Source: Chloroflexota bacterium | Lineage (GTDB): Bacteria > Chloroflexota > Ktedonobacteria > Ktedonobacterales > JADMIN01 | Direction of reading: 5' to 3' | DNA length: 50,399 nt | Assembly: GCA_021814145.1 (NCBI GenBank) | Contig: JAKAIY010000008.1 | Coordinates: 1 to 50,399 of the forward strand | Shown here: piece after piece, positions 26,117 to 38,400 of the stretch | Layout: each line of letters begins with the position of its first letter | How positions within the stretch are numbered: the first letter of the stretch is position 1 | Position numbers and translations under genes: made by a program | The notes under the pieces: generated by a model | The model's database searches: none | The model's input: only the letters and a program-made list of their open reading frames with translations | What the model was told of the DNA's origin: nothing

Positions 26117-26392
26117 CGCGGGCTCTCCTTCCATGAATTGTGCGCGCCTGACATCCCCATAAGACTACCACCCCGGCGGATTTGCGCTTCTTCGCCATGA
26201 CTCACCGCCTGGCTCGCCTGGCCCAGAGAACGTTTCTGGCCGCCAGCCCGCGCGTTCAGACTCTGGTATACCTCAAGATCATACCGCCGGGGTGAATCCC
26301 CCGACCTTGAGGCGCGAGAGGCCAGCGCCAGATACAGAACGCGCTGTCCTACGGTTGTTCTCGCGATAGAGGGGCGCAGCGGCGCGGGGCGC

Positions 26393-26428
26393 AAAAAAAC
26401 GGCGTTCAGCGAAGGTCGCTGAACGCCG
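26393..26428 (-). terminator. Intrinsic terminator of the tyrosine phenol-lyase gene
   Basis: On the minus strand, cggcgttcagcga and tcgctgaacgccg form a perfect 13-bp stem with a three-base loop. Seven consecutive Ts follow. It lies 14 bases past the stop codon at 26443, a textbook Rho-independent terminator. Confidence 0.92.
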
Positions 26429-26442
26429 CGTGGAAGGGTGGG

Positions 26443-28035
<1,593 letters not shown>

Positions 28036-28554
28036 ATGTCAAAGAAACGTCAGACGCCAATCGCGGAGCGCCCATTGGATGAGATAGATCGCGAGCTGCT
28101 CGCGCGGCTGCGCGATGACGCGCGCGTCTCGCTGGTCACCCTCGCGCGGCAGGTCCATCTGTCGCACGCCTCCGTACACCAGCGTGTCCGGCGGCTGCTG
28201 CGCGCGGGCTATGTGCGCGGCTTCCACGCGCGGCTGGACTTCGCGCGGCTGGACTTGAGCCTGTGCGCCTACATTGGCATCCACGCGCAGCAATCGGCGT
28301 CGTTTCGCGCGCGATTCATCGAGAACCTGCGCCGGATGCCGGAGATAGAGGAGTTATCGTGGGTCACGGGTGACTTCGACGCGCTGGTGAAGGTGCGGGC
28401 GCGCAATCCCGCGCACTTGCAGCAGGTGGTTTTCCGGCTCATTGAGGCGGGCGAGCCAAGCATGCGCACCCGAACGCTGATCGTGCTTTCTGAGCCACTG
28501 TGGAAACCCGGCCCGGACTTCGAAGCGGTCATCATGCCCGAGCCGCAAGGCTGA
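28036..28554 (+). CDS. Lrp/AsnC-family transcriptional regulator
   Basis: A 172-residue regulator with an N-terminal winged helix-turn-helix (LDEIDRELLARLRDDARVSLVTLARQVHLSHASVHQRVRRLLRAGYV) and a C-terminal ligand-sensing domain (SFRARFIENLRRMPEIEELSWVTGDFDALVKV). The family senses amino acids and assembles into octamers. Its divergence from tpl, with an A/T-rich 195-base spacer, suggests that tyrosine or a related amino acid controls tpl. GGGAAG precedes the ATG. Ligand and direction of control are not visible in the sequence. Confidence 0.92.
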   Translation: MSKKRQTPIAERPLDEIDRELLARLRDDARVSLVTLARQVHLSHASVHQRVRRLLRAGYVRGFHARLDFARLDLSLCAYIGIHAQQSASFRARFIENLRRMPEIEELSWVTGDFDALVKVRARNPAHLQQVVFRLIEAGEPSMRTRTLIVLSEPLWKPGPDFEAVIMPEPQG

Positions 28555-28784
28555 TTCGCCGCCGGTAGTCACCGCCTGGCGCGAAGGCGCGCGCTATTCG
28601 GTTTGCCAGGTGAGCCTTGCGGCCACACATGGCGTACAATAGATAAAAAGTCACGAGCAGGCGTCTCGCAAGCGCTCAATCTCAGGACAGCGCAGGCGCA
28701 TGACTGTCGCCTCGCCCAGGTGGAGCGAAAGGACTGGAGCGGGCAAGGCTCGCGAGGCGTAACGGACGGGAGGGAAATACACCG

Positions 28785-31142
28785 GTGACGGACGAGATTC
28801 AGTCAGTAACCTCTGACAGCGACGCGCCGATGGACACGCTCGATGGCGCGAGCGCCAGCGCGTCCGCGGAAGCGTCCGTTGAGCGGCATTCACCGGAGGA
28901 GAACGCCCCGTTTTCCCAGCCGGCTGTCGCGGACGCGGGCGGCGAGCCCGGGGCCGCGCCGCAGCCTCCGGTAACGGTTCCTGTGATCCATGAGGAGCCT
29001 TCCACCAGGCCTGACACGATGTCGGAGCCTTTGACTATCGTCCGCGTCAGCGACCCAACTGACGCGCCGCATCTGGCGCCACCTGAGCCTTCCGCAGCGC
29101 CAGGATACGACATCTCCGCCCTCATCCCGCCGGCTATCGTAGCGGCGCCCGCCGCGCCAGAGGCGCCCGCCGCGCCAGAGACGCCTGTGGCGGAGGAAGC
29201 GCCCGTGGCGGAACCTCCCGCAGAGGCGGCGCCTGAGCGGGCCGAGCAGACCATGCCGGCATCCCAGCCAGAGCCTGTTTCGCCTGCCGCCGCGCCTGCC
29301 AGAACGCCGGTGGTGGCGCGGGACGACGCCGGCTTCACCCGCTATTACGCCGTGCGCGCGCATATCGGGCCGATCGCGTTCTCGCCCAATGTGGCCCAGG
29401 TGGCCTACATCACGAATACATCCGGCCAGTTCAACATCTGGCGACAATCGGGCATGGGTGGCTGGGCTTCGCAGGTCACGACGTTTGAAGATGAATCGGT
29501 ACGCTCGCTGATCTGGTCACCCAGTGGCGACATTATCGCCGCCGCTGATGGCGTGGGCAACGAGCAATATGATCTCTTTACCATCCCGGCCACCGGCGGC
29601 GCGCTCAGCTACCTCACCGCCCGCCCCGACGCGCAGTACGAGCTCTCCGAGGAAGGTCTCTCTCCGGATGGGCGCTACCTCGCGTTCTCTGGCAATGACC
29701 GCGCGCCAACTGATAGCGATGTGCTGATCCGCGACATGACGACTGGTCAGACGCGCCGCGCGCTGGCCAACGGGCGCTTCAACGTCGCCATCAACTGGTC
29801 ACCGGACGGGCGCTATATTACGGTCATGGATATCCGCAGCAACACGGACATGCGTCTGTGGCTGCTCGATACGCATGATGACTCGCTCATCGAGGTCCTG
29901 CCGAGTCAGGGCGAGCGCTATATCGCGCCCGGCCCCTGGCTGCCCGATAGCTCTGGCCTCTATATCATCACCGATCACGGGCGCGACTTTAAAGGCATTG
30001 GCCGTTACACGCTGGCGAGCGGTGAAATGGAGTGGGTGCTCGCCGCTGAGTGGGATGTCGAGCAGATCGCGCTGAGCGCCGACGGGCGACGCATGCTCTG
30101 GACGCTGAACGAGAGCGGCAGGAGCCAGTTGCACCTGCGCGACGGCGACCAGGCGTCGCTGCGGGTCTCGGGGTTGCCGATTGGCGTCATCGAATACATG
30201 AAGCTCTCGCCCGATGGCCAGAAGCTGGCGCTGCGCATCAATTCCGCCAACGCGCCCGCCGAGGTCTACATCCTGACGCTGGGCGCCGTTGGCTCGCTGA
30301 CCACGCCGCACCTGCGCCGGCTGACATTTGGCATGCTGGGCGGGCTTGACCCTTCAGAACTGATCGCGCCTGATCTGGTCCACTATCGCAGCTTTGATGG
30401 GCGTGATATTCCCGCCTGGCTCTACCGCCCGCGCGGCGCGTCGGAGAGTCAGCCCGCGCCGGTGGTCATCTCGATCCACGGCGGACCTGAAGCGCAGGAG
30501 CGCGTCGAGTACCGCGCCTTCTACCAATACCTGCTCTCGCGCGGGATCGGCGTGCTGGCGCCCAACATTCGCGGCAGCACAGGCTATGGGAAGACGTACC
30601 AGAAGCTGATCCACCGCGACTGGGGCGGCGCCGAGCTGCGCGACATCCAGGCGACGGCGGAGTACGCCCGCGCGCTGCTCTGGGTGGATGGCGCCAGGAT
30701 GGGCGTCTACGGCGGCAGCTTTGGCGGCTTCGCCACACTCTCCGCGATGACGCGGCTGCCGGAGTACTGGGCGGCGGGGGTGGATATCGTCGGGCCGAGC
30801 AATCTGCTGACGTTCGTGCGCAGCGTGCCGCCGACCTGGCGCCGGATGATGGCCGCCTGGGTGGGCGATCCCGATGAGGATGCCGAGATGCTGCGCGAGC
30901 GCTCGCCGATCACCTGGGTTGAAAATATCCGCGCGCCGCTGCTCGTCCTGCAGGGAGCCAACGACCCGCGCGTGGTGAAGGCCGAGTCCGACCAGATGGT
31001 AGAGCGGCTGCGCGCTATGGGGCGCGAGGTGGAGTATGTCGTTTTCCCGGATGAGGGCCACGGCTTCACCAAGCGCGCCAACACGCTGCGCGGCTACCGC
31101 CTGGCCGCTAACTTCTTCCAGCGGCGTCTTATGGGCAGGTAG
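28785..31142 (+). CDS. S9-family prolyl oligopeptidase-type peptidase with a disordered N-terminus
   Basis: A 785-residue serine peptidase. Residues 1-about 185 are an acidic Ala/Pro/Glu-rich disordered leader with no hydrophobic signal. A beta-propeller follows (about 190-510, with repeated blade motifs such as [11 protein letters not shown] and [11 protein letters not shown]). The C-terminal alpha/beta hydrolase has S645 (GGSFGG), D727 (GANDPRV) and H759 (EGHGF). This is the acylaminoacyl-peptidase/dipeptidyl-peptidase group, which cleaves short peptides. A tandem 18-bp repeat encodes APAAPE twice in the leader. GTG 28785 follows GGGAGGG by about 10 bases. A TACAAT at 28635-28640 is a possible -10. 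Confidence 0.9.
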   Translation: MTDEIQSVTSDSDAPMDTLDGASASASAEASVERHSPEENAPFSQPAVADAGGEPGAAPQPPVTVPVIHEEPSTRPDTMSEPLTIVRVSDPTDAPHLAPPEPSAAPGYDISALIPPAIVAAPAAPEAPAAPETPVAEEAPVAEPPAEAAPERAEQTMPASQPEPVSPAAAPARTPVVARDDAGFTRYYAVRAHIGPIAFSPNVAQVAYITNTSGQFNIWRQSGMGGWASQVTTFEDESVRSLIWSPSGDIIAAADGVGNEQYDLFTIPATGGALSYLTARPDAQYELSEEGLSPDGRYLAFSGNDRAPTDSDVLIRDMTTGQTRRALANGRFNVAINWSPDGRYITVMDIRSNTDMRLWLLDTHDDSLIEVLPSQGERYIAPGPWLPDSSGLYIITDHGRDFKGIGRYTLASGEMEWVLAAEWDVEQIALSADGRRMLWTLNESGRSQLHLRDGDQASLRVSGLPIGVIEYMKLSPDGQKLALRINSANAPAEVYILTLGAVGSLTTPHLRRLTFGMLGGLDPSELIAPDLVHYRSFDGRDIPAWLYRPRGASESQPAPVVISIHGGPEAQERVEYRAFYQYLLSRGIGVLAPNIRGSTGYGKTYQKLIHRDWGGAELRDIQATAEYARALLWVDGARMGVYGGSFGGFATLSAMTRLPEYWAAGVDIVGPSNLLTFVRSVPPTWRRMMAAWVGDPDEDAEMLRERSPITWVENIRAPLLVLQGANDPRVVKAESDQMVERLRAMGREVEYVVFPDEGHGFTKRANTLRGYRLAANFFQRRLMGR
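29145..29180 (+). repeat. Tandem 18-bp in-frame repeat in the S9 peptidase leader
   Basis: Two exact copies of gcgcccgccgcgccagag lie head to tail (29145-29162, 29163-29180). They encode APAAPE twice. The copy number could vary by slippage without changing the frame. Confidence 0.8.
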
Positions 31143-31189
31143 CCGGCGGCGGTTGTCCAGACGGGGACCAGCGTCGCGCGGCTGTGTCG

Positions 31190-32998
31190 CTATTGCGCCA
31201 CCGTGCGGGCGAGGGCGCGGCGCAGGCGCGGGATGCGCTCGAGGTAGGCGTCTTCGGGCTGGCGGTCGGAGCGCTTGGGGGGATCGCCCATCTCGACATG
31301 CCACCTGCGGAAGGCCAGCCCGGTTTCCGTCTGGAAGAGCGCGCGGGCGAGCAGATAGGCGCGCAGGCCAAAGCGCAAGCCGTATTCACGCTCGACCATC
31401 GAGCGCAGCCGCGCGTTCTGCGCGAACAGGTACTCGTCGGGCGTCACAGCGCCAGTGAGTGTCTCGGCGGCGAGGTACGCGCGCACAGTGGCGGCTTCGC
31501 GCCGGAGCGCCTGGAGGGTAATGTTCAGCAGCGCCAGCGTGACCAGGAAGAGCGGCGCGTAGGCGGCGAGCGCCGCGACAGGAGGAAGCGCGCCTCCCAG
31601 GCGTCCGAGCGGGCCAAAGCTGGCGCGTGTCCGGGCGGCGCCGGCAAAGGCGGCGACGTATGCGATGAAGTCGAAATAGGTGTGGAGGATGATAGCGCCC
31701 AGCAGCCCGCCCAGCGGCGCCAGCCAGCGCGCGTAGCGGTCGCGCGTCTCGCGGATGTAGCCCAGGCCCGCGCCGAAAAGCGCCGTGAAGGTAGAGTGAG
31801 TTAGCCAGCCCAGCGCGATGCGCCCAATGATCAGAAAGCCCAGCTCGGCGCGAGGCGTGACAGCGAAATAGACGATATTTTCGACCATCGCGAAACCAGC
31901 GCCGATCAGCGCGCCATAGATCACGCCGTCGGTGACGTTGTCGAGTTCATCGCGCAGCGCCAGGAGCAGCAGCAGCAGCCCCGCTCCCTTGACAAGCTCT
32001 TCCGTGACGCCAGCCGTCGCCGCCTGGGCCGCCGCCTGCGCCAGCGCGAGCGCGCCAGCGCCGGAGACCGCGCCGAGGAGGGGCGCCAGCGCGCTGGAGA
32101 GCGCCCGCTCGATGTAGAGCGCCGGCGGGATGGCGATGATCGCGCCCCACAGGAACGCCGCGATCATCATGATCGGTGGCTCGCGCTCATAGCGGTCGAG
32201 CGCGCTGACGACCAGCGCGACGCCCAGCGCGGGGGCGATGGGGATGGCCAGCGCGGTGAGCGCCTGCCGCAGACCGCCATTCGCGAGCGCCGCCTGTCCG
32301 GCCAGCGCCGCGACATCCAGCGTCAGGATCGCGCTGGCGAGGAAGATCACCAGCGCGATCGCCAGGAGCGCCCACCGCGCGCTGCGGCTCAGCCGCCCTC
32401 GCAGCGCGAATTGCAGCGTGACGCCGGGGCTGAGCGGGTTGAGTGGGGGGCGTCCAATGCTGTCCCCGGTAGTTTGGCTGGCGGAGCGCTCTCCGGCGCG
32501 AGCTGGCGTGACGAGCGGCGCGAGGAGCTGGAGGCGCGAGGAGCCAAGCTGAATGGTCTGGCCGGGCCGGACCCGCCCGCGCGCTCCGGGGGCGATCTTC
32601 ACGCCGTCCACCCGGAGCGGATTGCGCTGTGAGATATTCTCGATCCACCAGCCGTCGTTCTCCAGTAGCAGGCGGGCGTGCTGGCGTGAGACGGCGGGAT
32701 CGAGCAGGTTGATGGCGTTGTCGAGCGCGCGCCCGATGGTCGTGACGGGCAGCGTGACAGGATAAACCGTTTCCTGTTCACTGCTGAGCGCGGCGGTCGC
32801 TACCGGCTGGTAGAGTGGCATGGTGGGATGGGCCGGGCGCACAGAGTGTGGCCCAGGGACGCCGGGCTGGACGGCATCGCGCTTTTCCGCGAGCGCGGGC
32901 GGAGCGGGCGGCATGGCGCGCAGCGCCGCGAGCGTGACGGCGCTCAGGGCGACCTGCGCGGCGCTGATAGTGGCTTTGCGTGATATGACCCGCCCCAC
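31190..32998 (-). CDS. FHA domain fused to a PrsW-family intramembrane protease
   Basis: A 602-residue protein. Residues about 80-160 are an FHA phosphopeptide-binding domain (IGRALDN, G-R at 89-90, then SRQHAR at 104-109). A linker and about eight to ten transmembrane segments follow. The PrsW signature residues are DRYEREP at 268-274, TEELVKG with E333/E334, the MVENI glutamate E373, and a later conserved histidine in the LHTYFDF segment. PrsW-type glutamic proteases cleave membrane anti-sigma factors. The FHA domain suggests phosphothreonine control. The C-terminal 100 residues are soluble. The GTG start follows GGAGCGAGG; the true start could be internal (32914 or 32821). Confidence 0.85.
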   Translation of the reverse strand: MGRVISRKATISAAQVALSAVTLAALRAMPPAPPALAEKRDAVQPGVPGPHSVRPAHPTMPLYQPVATAALSSEQETVYPVTLPVTTIGRALDNAINLLDPAVSRQHARLLLENDGWWIENISQRNPLRVDGVKIAPGARGRVRPGQTIQLGSSRLQLLAPLVTPARAGERSASQTTGDSIGRPPLNPLSPGVTLQFALRGRLSRSARWALLAIALVIFLASAILTLDVAALAGQAALANGGLRQALTALAIPIAPALGVALVVSALDRYEREPPIMMIAAFLWGAIIAIPPALYIERALSSALAPLLGAVSGAGALALAQAAAQAATAGVTEELVKGAGLLLLLLALRDELDNVTDGVIYGALIGAGFAMVENIVYFAVTPRAELGFLIIGRIALGWLTHSTFTALFGAGLGYIRETRDRYARWLAPLGGLLGAIILHTYFDFIAYVAAFAGAARTRASFGPLGRLGGALPPVAALAAYAPLFLVTLALLNITLQALRREAATVRAYLAAETLTGAVTPDEYLFAQNARLRSMVEREYGLRFGLRAYLLARALFQTETGLAFRRWHVEMGDPPKRSDRQPEDAYLERIPRLRRALARTVAQ

Positions 32999-33209
32999 AC
33001 CCTCGCTCCACGTCTTAATTAATCCCTGTAAATCCGGCGTTATTGCGCATAATTTCGCCGCGCGCGGCCAGCGGCGCTATCGCACTCTAGCATATCGCGC
33101 GCGGGTTGTATAGCGCCGCGGCGAAGCTGGCGGGCGCGTGACGCGCTCTGCTGGCAGGCGTGGTTAGGCGGCAAGGAGCCGTGGCCGCCGCCAAAAAGGA
33201 GGCGCCGCG

Positions 33210-34349
33210 CTACGCCTCGCCGCCTACATCGGTGGCGGCGGGGCCGCTGGGTGGCGGCAGGGCGGGCGCGGACTTCTCGACGGGGTGCTCTTCACGATAG
33301 CGGCGATAGTACCCCTTGAAGAGATCGTTGATCTGTTTGGAGGAAAGCTGCTTGCCGCGCTCGAAATACTCTATGGCGACCTGCCCCAACGCATACGTGC
33401 CGCCCGCGGCGATGGCGCCGGAGATCAGGTCGCCGCCGAAGGGGGCCATTTTGGCGACTTCCTCGGCGAGGTAGCGCATGGCCAGGCCACCCGTCACCGT
33501 CGCGACGAGTTCACGCAGGTGCTGCGCGCTCACAGGCTCGCCATAGACCGCCGCGATGCGCAAGGTCATGCGCACCTGATTGCTCAGCAGAATGGGGATG
33601 TCTACCAGGGGGATAGGCTGGAGCCCCGCCGCCAGGCTAACGAGCGTCGCGGCGCGCACCAGCTTGTTCGCCGCCTTGCGCCGGTATTCGGGGAGCAGGC
33701 GCCCCAGCATCAGCGCCGTTTCGGGGCTGGTGTTGATGAGCGCCGGAATAAGCTCCTCCGCCACATTGTCGCCTGTCTGCGCGGAAATGGGCGTCACGTC
33801 GGTGACGTGCAGGCGCGCCGCCACGCGCGCCGCCGCTTCGTCCACATCGCCGGGAACCAGATCGCACTTGTTGAGCGCCACCACGAATGGCTTCTCGCCA
33901 TCGAGCAGCCGCTGGATGATTTCCGCGTCACGCGGGCGCACGCCCTGTGTCGCGTCAATCAGGTAGAGGACAGCGGTGGATTCCTGGATCGCCTCATCCT
34001 GCAAGCTGCGCAGGTGGCCTGGGGTGTCTATCAGCGCGAAAGGCCCAAACGCGCCGCGCACAAACCCCGTCGTGGCGCCCGCCTCCGACGAGACGAATGA
34101 GCGGTATTTGCCTTCGAGCGTGTTGAAGAGGGTGGACTTGCCAGAGTTGGGCATGCCGATAATAGCGATCTTGCCTTCCAGATCGCCCGCGATCTCTTCC
34201 TGCGCGGCGCGCCAGTCCACCGCTGACATGAACTTGCGGATGGTGGCCAGATTTGAGGGCACACCCGCTAGCAGCGAGAGGGCGGACGAAAGCGTGAAGA
34301 GACCCTTCACCCGGTCGCCGAGTTTTTCATTTTTCCGCCTCTGCGCCAT
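33210..34349 (-). CDS. Era-like GTPase with a DUF697/YcjF-like C-terminus
   Basis: A 379-residue protein. An N-terminal amphipathic region (residues 10-40) precedes an Era/HSR1-type GTPase: G1 GMPNSGKS at 65-72, G3 DTPG at 108-111, G4 NKCD at 160-163. The C-terminal half has hydrophobic helices such as ATLVSLAAGLQPIPLVDIPILL, which resemble the DUF697 or YcjF-type membrane-associated domain. The exact function is unknown. It lies 54 bases downstream of tyrA on the same strand and 211 bases upstream of the FHA-PrsW gene. Membrane or stress signalling is an inference. Confidence 0.85.
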   Translation of the reverse strand: MAQRRKNEKLGDRVKGLFTLSSALSLLAGVPSNLATIRKFMSAVDWRAAQEEIAGDLEGKIAIIGMPNSGKSTLFNTLEGKYRSFVSSEAGATTGFVRGAFGPFALIDTPGHLRSLQDEAIQESTAVLYLIDATQGVRPRDAEIIQRLLDGEKPFVVALNKCDLVPGDVDEAAARVAARLHVTDVTPISAQTGDNVAEELIPALINTSPETALMLGRLLPEYRRKAANKLVRAATLVSLAAGLQPIPLVDIPILLSNQVRMTLRIAAVYGEPVSAQHLRELVATVTGGLAMRYLAEEVAKMAPFGGDLISGAIAAGGTYALGQVAIEYFERGKQLSSKQINDLFKGYYRRYREEHPVEKSAPALPPPSGPAATDVGGEA

Positions 34350-34403
34350 ATCGTTTGTTACCCCCGCTGCCGCATGTCGCGCGTATACAGAACTCCTGAT
34401 GTT

Positions 34404-35327
34404 TTATAGCACGCCATCCGCGCTCCCGTCAGCGCGCTCGCGGTTCGCCGTCCACGCGCGCCGCGCGTCGCTCGCCGCGCGCAGCAGCGCCTCGAGCGCC
34501 GCGCCATCACCGCTGGCTACCGCCGCGCGCAGCCCTTCCAGCGCCACGGTAAAGGCGTCGAGCCGGGCGAGGACACGCTCGCGGTTGGCCAGCAGGATGT
34601 CGCGGCCCATGATCGGGTCTCCCGCCGCGATACGTGTGGTGTCGCGATAGCCGCCCGCCGCCAGCGTAGCGACGAGCGGCCAGCTTGGGTCCTCAGCCAG
34701 CGCGTGCGCCAGCGCCGCCGCGACGGCGAGCGGCAGGTGGCTGGCCCCGGCTGCCGCTTCATCATGCGCCGTGGCGTCCATCACCAGCGGATGGGCGCCC
34801 ACCACGCGCGCCAGCGACTCCACCCGCGTCAGCGTGTCGGGCGCCGTCTCTGGCGCGGGGGTGATGACCCATCGCGCGCCAGCGTACAGGCTCGCGTCCG
34901 CCGCGTCAATCCCGGCGCGCTCAGAGCCTGCCATCGGATGGCCGCCGGCGAAGCGCGCGGGCTGCGGCAGCAGCGCCCGCGCCCACTCCACCACAGGCCG
35001 CTTGACACTGCATATGTCGGTGATGGCCGCATCCGGCGCGAGCGTGCCCCACTGCGCGCCAATCTCCGCCAGCAAGCCTTCCGCCGCCAGCGTAGGCGCG
35101 GCGATGATGACCAGGCTGGCGCCGCGCAGCGCCTCCGCGACGCTGGCGTAGGCGCGGTCAACCGCGCCGCGCGTTCGCGCCCGCTCGGCCACGCTTGTCG
35201 CTGGATCGTAGCCCGCGATAACGCTTTCCGGCCATGCCCGCTTGAGGGCCAGCCCCAGCGAGCCGCCCATCAGACCCAGCCCGAGGACAGAGATCCGCTC
35301 CGGCGCGTCAGGCGCGTCTCGCTCCAT
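34404..35327 (-). CDS. tyrA: Prephenate dehydrogenase
   Basis: A 307-residue enzyme for the oxidative decarboxylation of prephenate to 4-hydroxyphenylpyruvate in tyrosine synthesis. The N-terminal Rossmann fold is ISVLGLGLMGGSLGLALK. Family blocks are TDICSVKRP, FAGGHPMAGSE, ATAHDEAAAGASHLPLAVAAAL and GYRDTTRIA. The GHPMAGSE histidine and the following residues bind substrate. No ACT domain is evident, so feedback control may be weak or indirect. ATG 35327 is chosen because GGGGAGG lies about nine bases upstream; an ATG ten codons earlier is possible. It lies 54 bases upstream of the GTPase gene. Confidence 0.94.
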   Translation of the reverse strand: MERDAPDAPERISVLGLGLMGGSLGLALKRAWPESVIAGYDPATSVAERARTRGAVDRAYASVAEALRGASLVIIAAPTLAAEGLLAEIGAQWGTLAPDAAITDICSVKRPVVEWARALLPQPARFAGGHPMAGSERAGIDAADASLYAGARWVITPAPETAPDTLTRVESLARVVGAHPLVMDATAHDEAAAGASHLPLAVAAALAHALAEDPSWPLVATLAAGGYRDTTRIAAGDPIMGRDILLANRERVLARLDAFTVALEGLRAAVASGDGAALEALLRAASDARRAWTANRERADGSADGVL

Positions 35328-35457
35328 GCGCTTTGCCTCCCCTTGTCCGCGCTTCATGCTCCATATGGTACGAACGAGCGTGGGTAACGGGTGGCGCGGG
35401 CGACAAATGGCGGCAGGCGGCGAACCGCCTGGAAGACGAATCCGCCGCCTGTCATGA

Positions 35458-38400
35458 CTATTTGTCTGATGGTGTCCGCGCCGTCACTGGTGGAGCGACG
35501 TGCGGCAGGGGCTTTTGTGGGCGCGGACCTGGCTCTGGCGTCTGCGAGGGTCGTTCATCCACCAGCCGCAGCGCCTCGGCCAGCGCGCGCTCCAGTTGTG
35601 GGTCAGCGCCGCGCGCGTAGTCTTGCGGCGCGTTGTCCACCTCGATGGTGGGGTCCGTGCCATAGTTTTCGACGCCCCAGCCTACATCGCGGAACCAGAA
35701 GCTGAACTCCGGCTGGGTAGTCAGCGTGCCATCGGCCAGCGCGATGTATGGGCTGATGCCCACCACGCCGCCCCACGTGCGTTTGCCCACCATTGGCCCC
35801 AGATTCAGCATCTTGAAGGCGTGGCTGAAGATGTCGCCGTCGGAGCCCGCGTTCTCATCGGTGATTCCGACGATCGCGCCGCGAGGCGATTCAATGAAGT
35901 AGGGCGCCGGACCGCTCCACCGCTGGAAACTGTAGCCCAGGCGCGGGCGCATCAGCTTCTCCAGTACCAGACTGGAGACATTGCCGCCACCATTCCAGCG
36001 CACATCCACGATCAGGCCTTCGTGGTCGTACTCCTGGGCGAAGTAGCGGTGGAACATCGCGAAGCCAAACGGGCTCATGTCCGGCACGTGGATGTAGCCG
36101 ACGCGCCCGCCGGAGCGCTCATGGACGAGGCGGCGGTTCGCCTCCACCCAGTCAATGTAGCGCGCCTGGAAGTCGCTCCCCAGCGCGCGGACGGTGACGG
36201 CGCGCGTCTCCTCGCTTCCCGCTGGGCGCACCAGCAGCTCGACCTCGGCCCCAGCCTGGTTGACGAGCAGTTGCTGCGGGCCGCGCTCGCGTGTGACGCG
36301 CTGGCCGTTGATGGCGACAATCGCGTCACCTACCGCGACGTTGACGCCCGGCGCCATCAGCGGCGAAGTCGCTTCCGGGTTCCAGGTGTCGCCGCGCGCA
36401 ATGCGGGCGATAGTGTAGGAGCCGCTCGCCTCGTCGAAGCGCCAGTCGCAGCCCAGGCTGCCCTGTGCGTAGCGCGGGCGCTCGCGATACTCGCCACCGA
36501 ACTCGTAGGCGTGGGACGAGCCCAGCTCACCTTGCATCTCCCAGATCAGGTCGGAGAGCTCGGCGCGCGAGCCAACGCGGTCTACCAGCGGCTCGTAGCG
36601 GTCGCGCACAACCTCCCAGTCAATGCCGCTCATGTCGGCGCTCCAGTACTGTTCGCGCTGGAGCCGCCACGCCTCGCGGTACATCTGCCGCCACTCGGCG
36701 CCGGGCCAGACTCCGACTTTGACGCGGTCGAGATCAATCCAGCCCGACGCGCGCCCTGGGCGGTCGCCCTCCGGCCCTTCCGAGGGTTTGTCACCCGCGC
36801 GAATGAGGCGCAGGCGGTCGTTGGAGCGGTAGAGCAGCATCCTGCCGTCAGCGGTGATGGCGAAATCACCGATCTCGCCGGTAAGCTGGTCCAGCCTGCT
36901 ATTCTCGAAGCGATAGACGTAGAGCGCGCCGTTGCTGGGTGGCAGGAGTGACGTCCAGCTTTCGTTCAGCGTGCCCTCGACCGGCGTCGTGGTAAAGACC
37001 GCGCCACCGGGGATGCCCGCGATGCGGCTGTAGCGCGCCTCCGAGACGGGGAAGCGCACGATGCGGGCGCTGATGCCGTCGAAGTCAATCTCAACTGGCT
37101 TTGGGTCGTCGCTGTCTGGCTTTTCCGCGCCATCTTTGCCATTTTGCGCGGCGACTTCGCTCATCGCGGTGATCGCGCTCTCCGTTTTCTCTTTCTCATC
37201 GCCCTCCAGCGCGGGTGGCAGCGGGGCGAAGGGAGAGCGGGTATCGCGCTTGAGCGTGATGAGATACGGGCGCATGCCCCTGGGGAAGCTCATGTCGAAG
37301 AGCAGCTGGTCCTGCACGGGATCGAAGTCGCGCGCGGACAGGAAGTAGAGATACTTGCCATCCGGATCGAAAGAGGGGGACATGTCGTAGCGTACCGGCT
37401 CGGTGACTTGCCACGTCTCGCCGGTCGCCACACGCGCGACCTTGATCGCCGTCTGCCGCCCGTTGATTGCGAAGCTATACGCCAGCCACTCCCCGTCCGG
37501 CGACCAGGCCAGGCCGAACTGGTGCATCGCGTCTTCCTCGCGGCCGTGATCGGTATGGTCCATGAGCCGCATCTCGCCGCTCTCTACGTCCACCACGATG
37601 AAATCGCCGCGATGATTGGAGAGCGCCACGCGCGTTCCGACCGGCGCCGCTTCCAGCTCCAGGACATGGCCAGTGTCGAGGCTGTCAAAGACGCGCGGCT
37701 CGCTCACGCCATCAACTGAGAAGGTGGTCAGCCGGGGCTCGCCGCCGTTGTCAGCGATGGCGGCGATGCGCTTGCCGTCGGCCAGCCACGTCACGAGGCG
37801 GTAGCGGGTCCCTTCCGGATCTCCATGCTGGGTGACCGCGCCCTCGAATGCTCCCATGCTGAAGAGCTTGCCGCGGGTGGTCAGCGCCACGCGGTCGCCC
37901 TGCTGGTTTGGCGCGCTGGACTCCAGCCAGCGGCCAGCGGGGGTAAATTTGCGGGCGCGCTGCGCTCGTGTGCCGGTCAGGGCCACCTCGATCTTGCGGC
38001 CGCTCGTTCCGTCGGGCGTGAGGGTGTAGAGATCGCCGCCAGCGTGATAGACCAGGGCGCGCCCGTCGGTCGTCAGGCCACGCGCGTAGAAGTCGCGCTG
38101 GTCGCTGTGGCGGCGCAGGTCGTCGCCGGAGGGCAGGCAGGAATAGACGTTGCCGATGCCCTCATGATCGGAGATGAAGTAGACCCGGCCATCCACCCAG
38201 CAGGGATAGGCGATGTTGCTCTTCAGGTCGAGCAGACGGTGGAACTCGCCTGAGCCGTCCGGATCAATCCACAAATATCCGGCGGTGCCGCCGCGATAGC
38301 GCTTCCAGTGGGCGGGCTCGTCGGTGTTGCGGCCCACGATGGTGGCGCCATTTGGCCCGAATGCGACCGAGTGGGCGGGACCCCACGGCAGCGCGCGCGA

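Noticed and set aside
30354-31304. 316-residue minus-strand frame under the S9 peptidase
   Set aside because: It is the antisense of a clear catalytic domain and has an Arg/Pro-rich composition without motifs.
35500-36951. 483-residue plus-strand frame within tricorn
   Set aside because: It is a shadow of the tricorn gene; the composition is His/Ala/Arg-rich with no motif.
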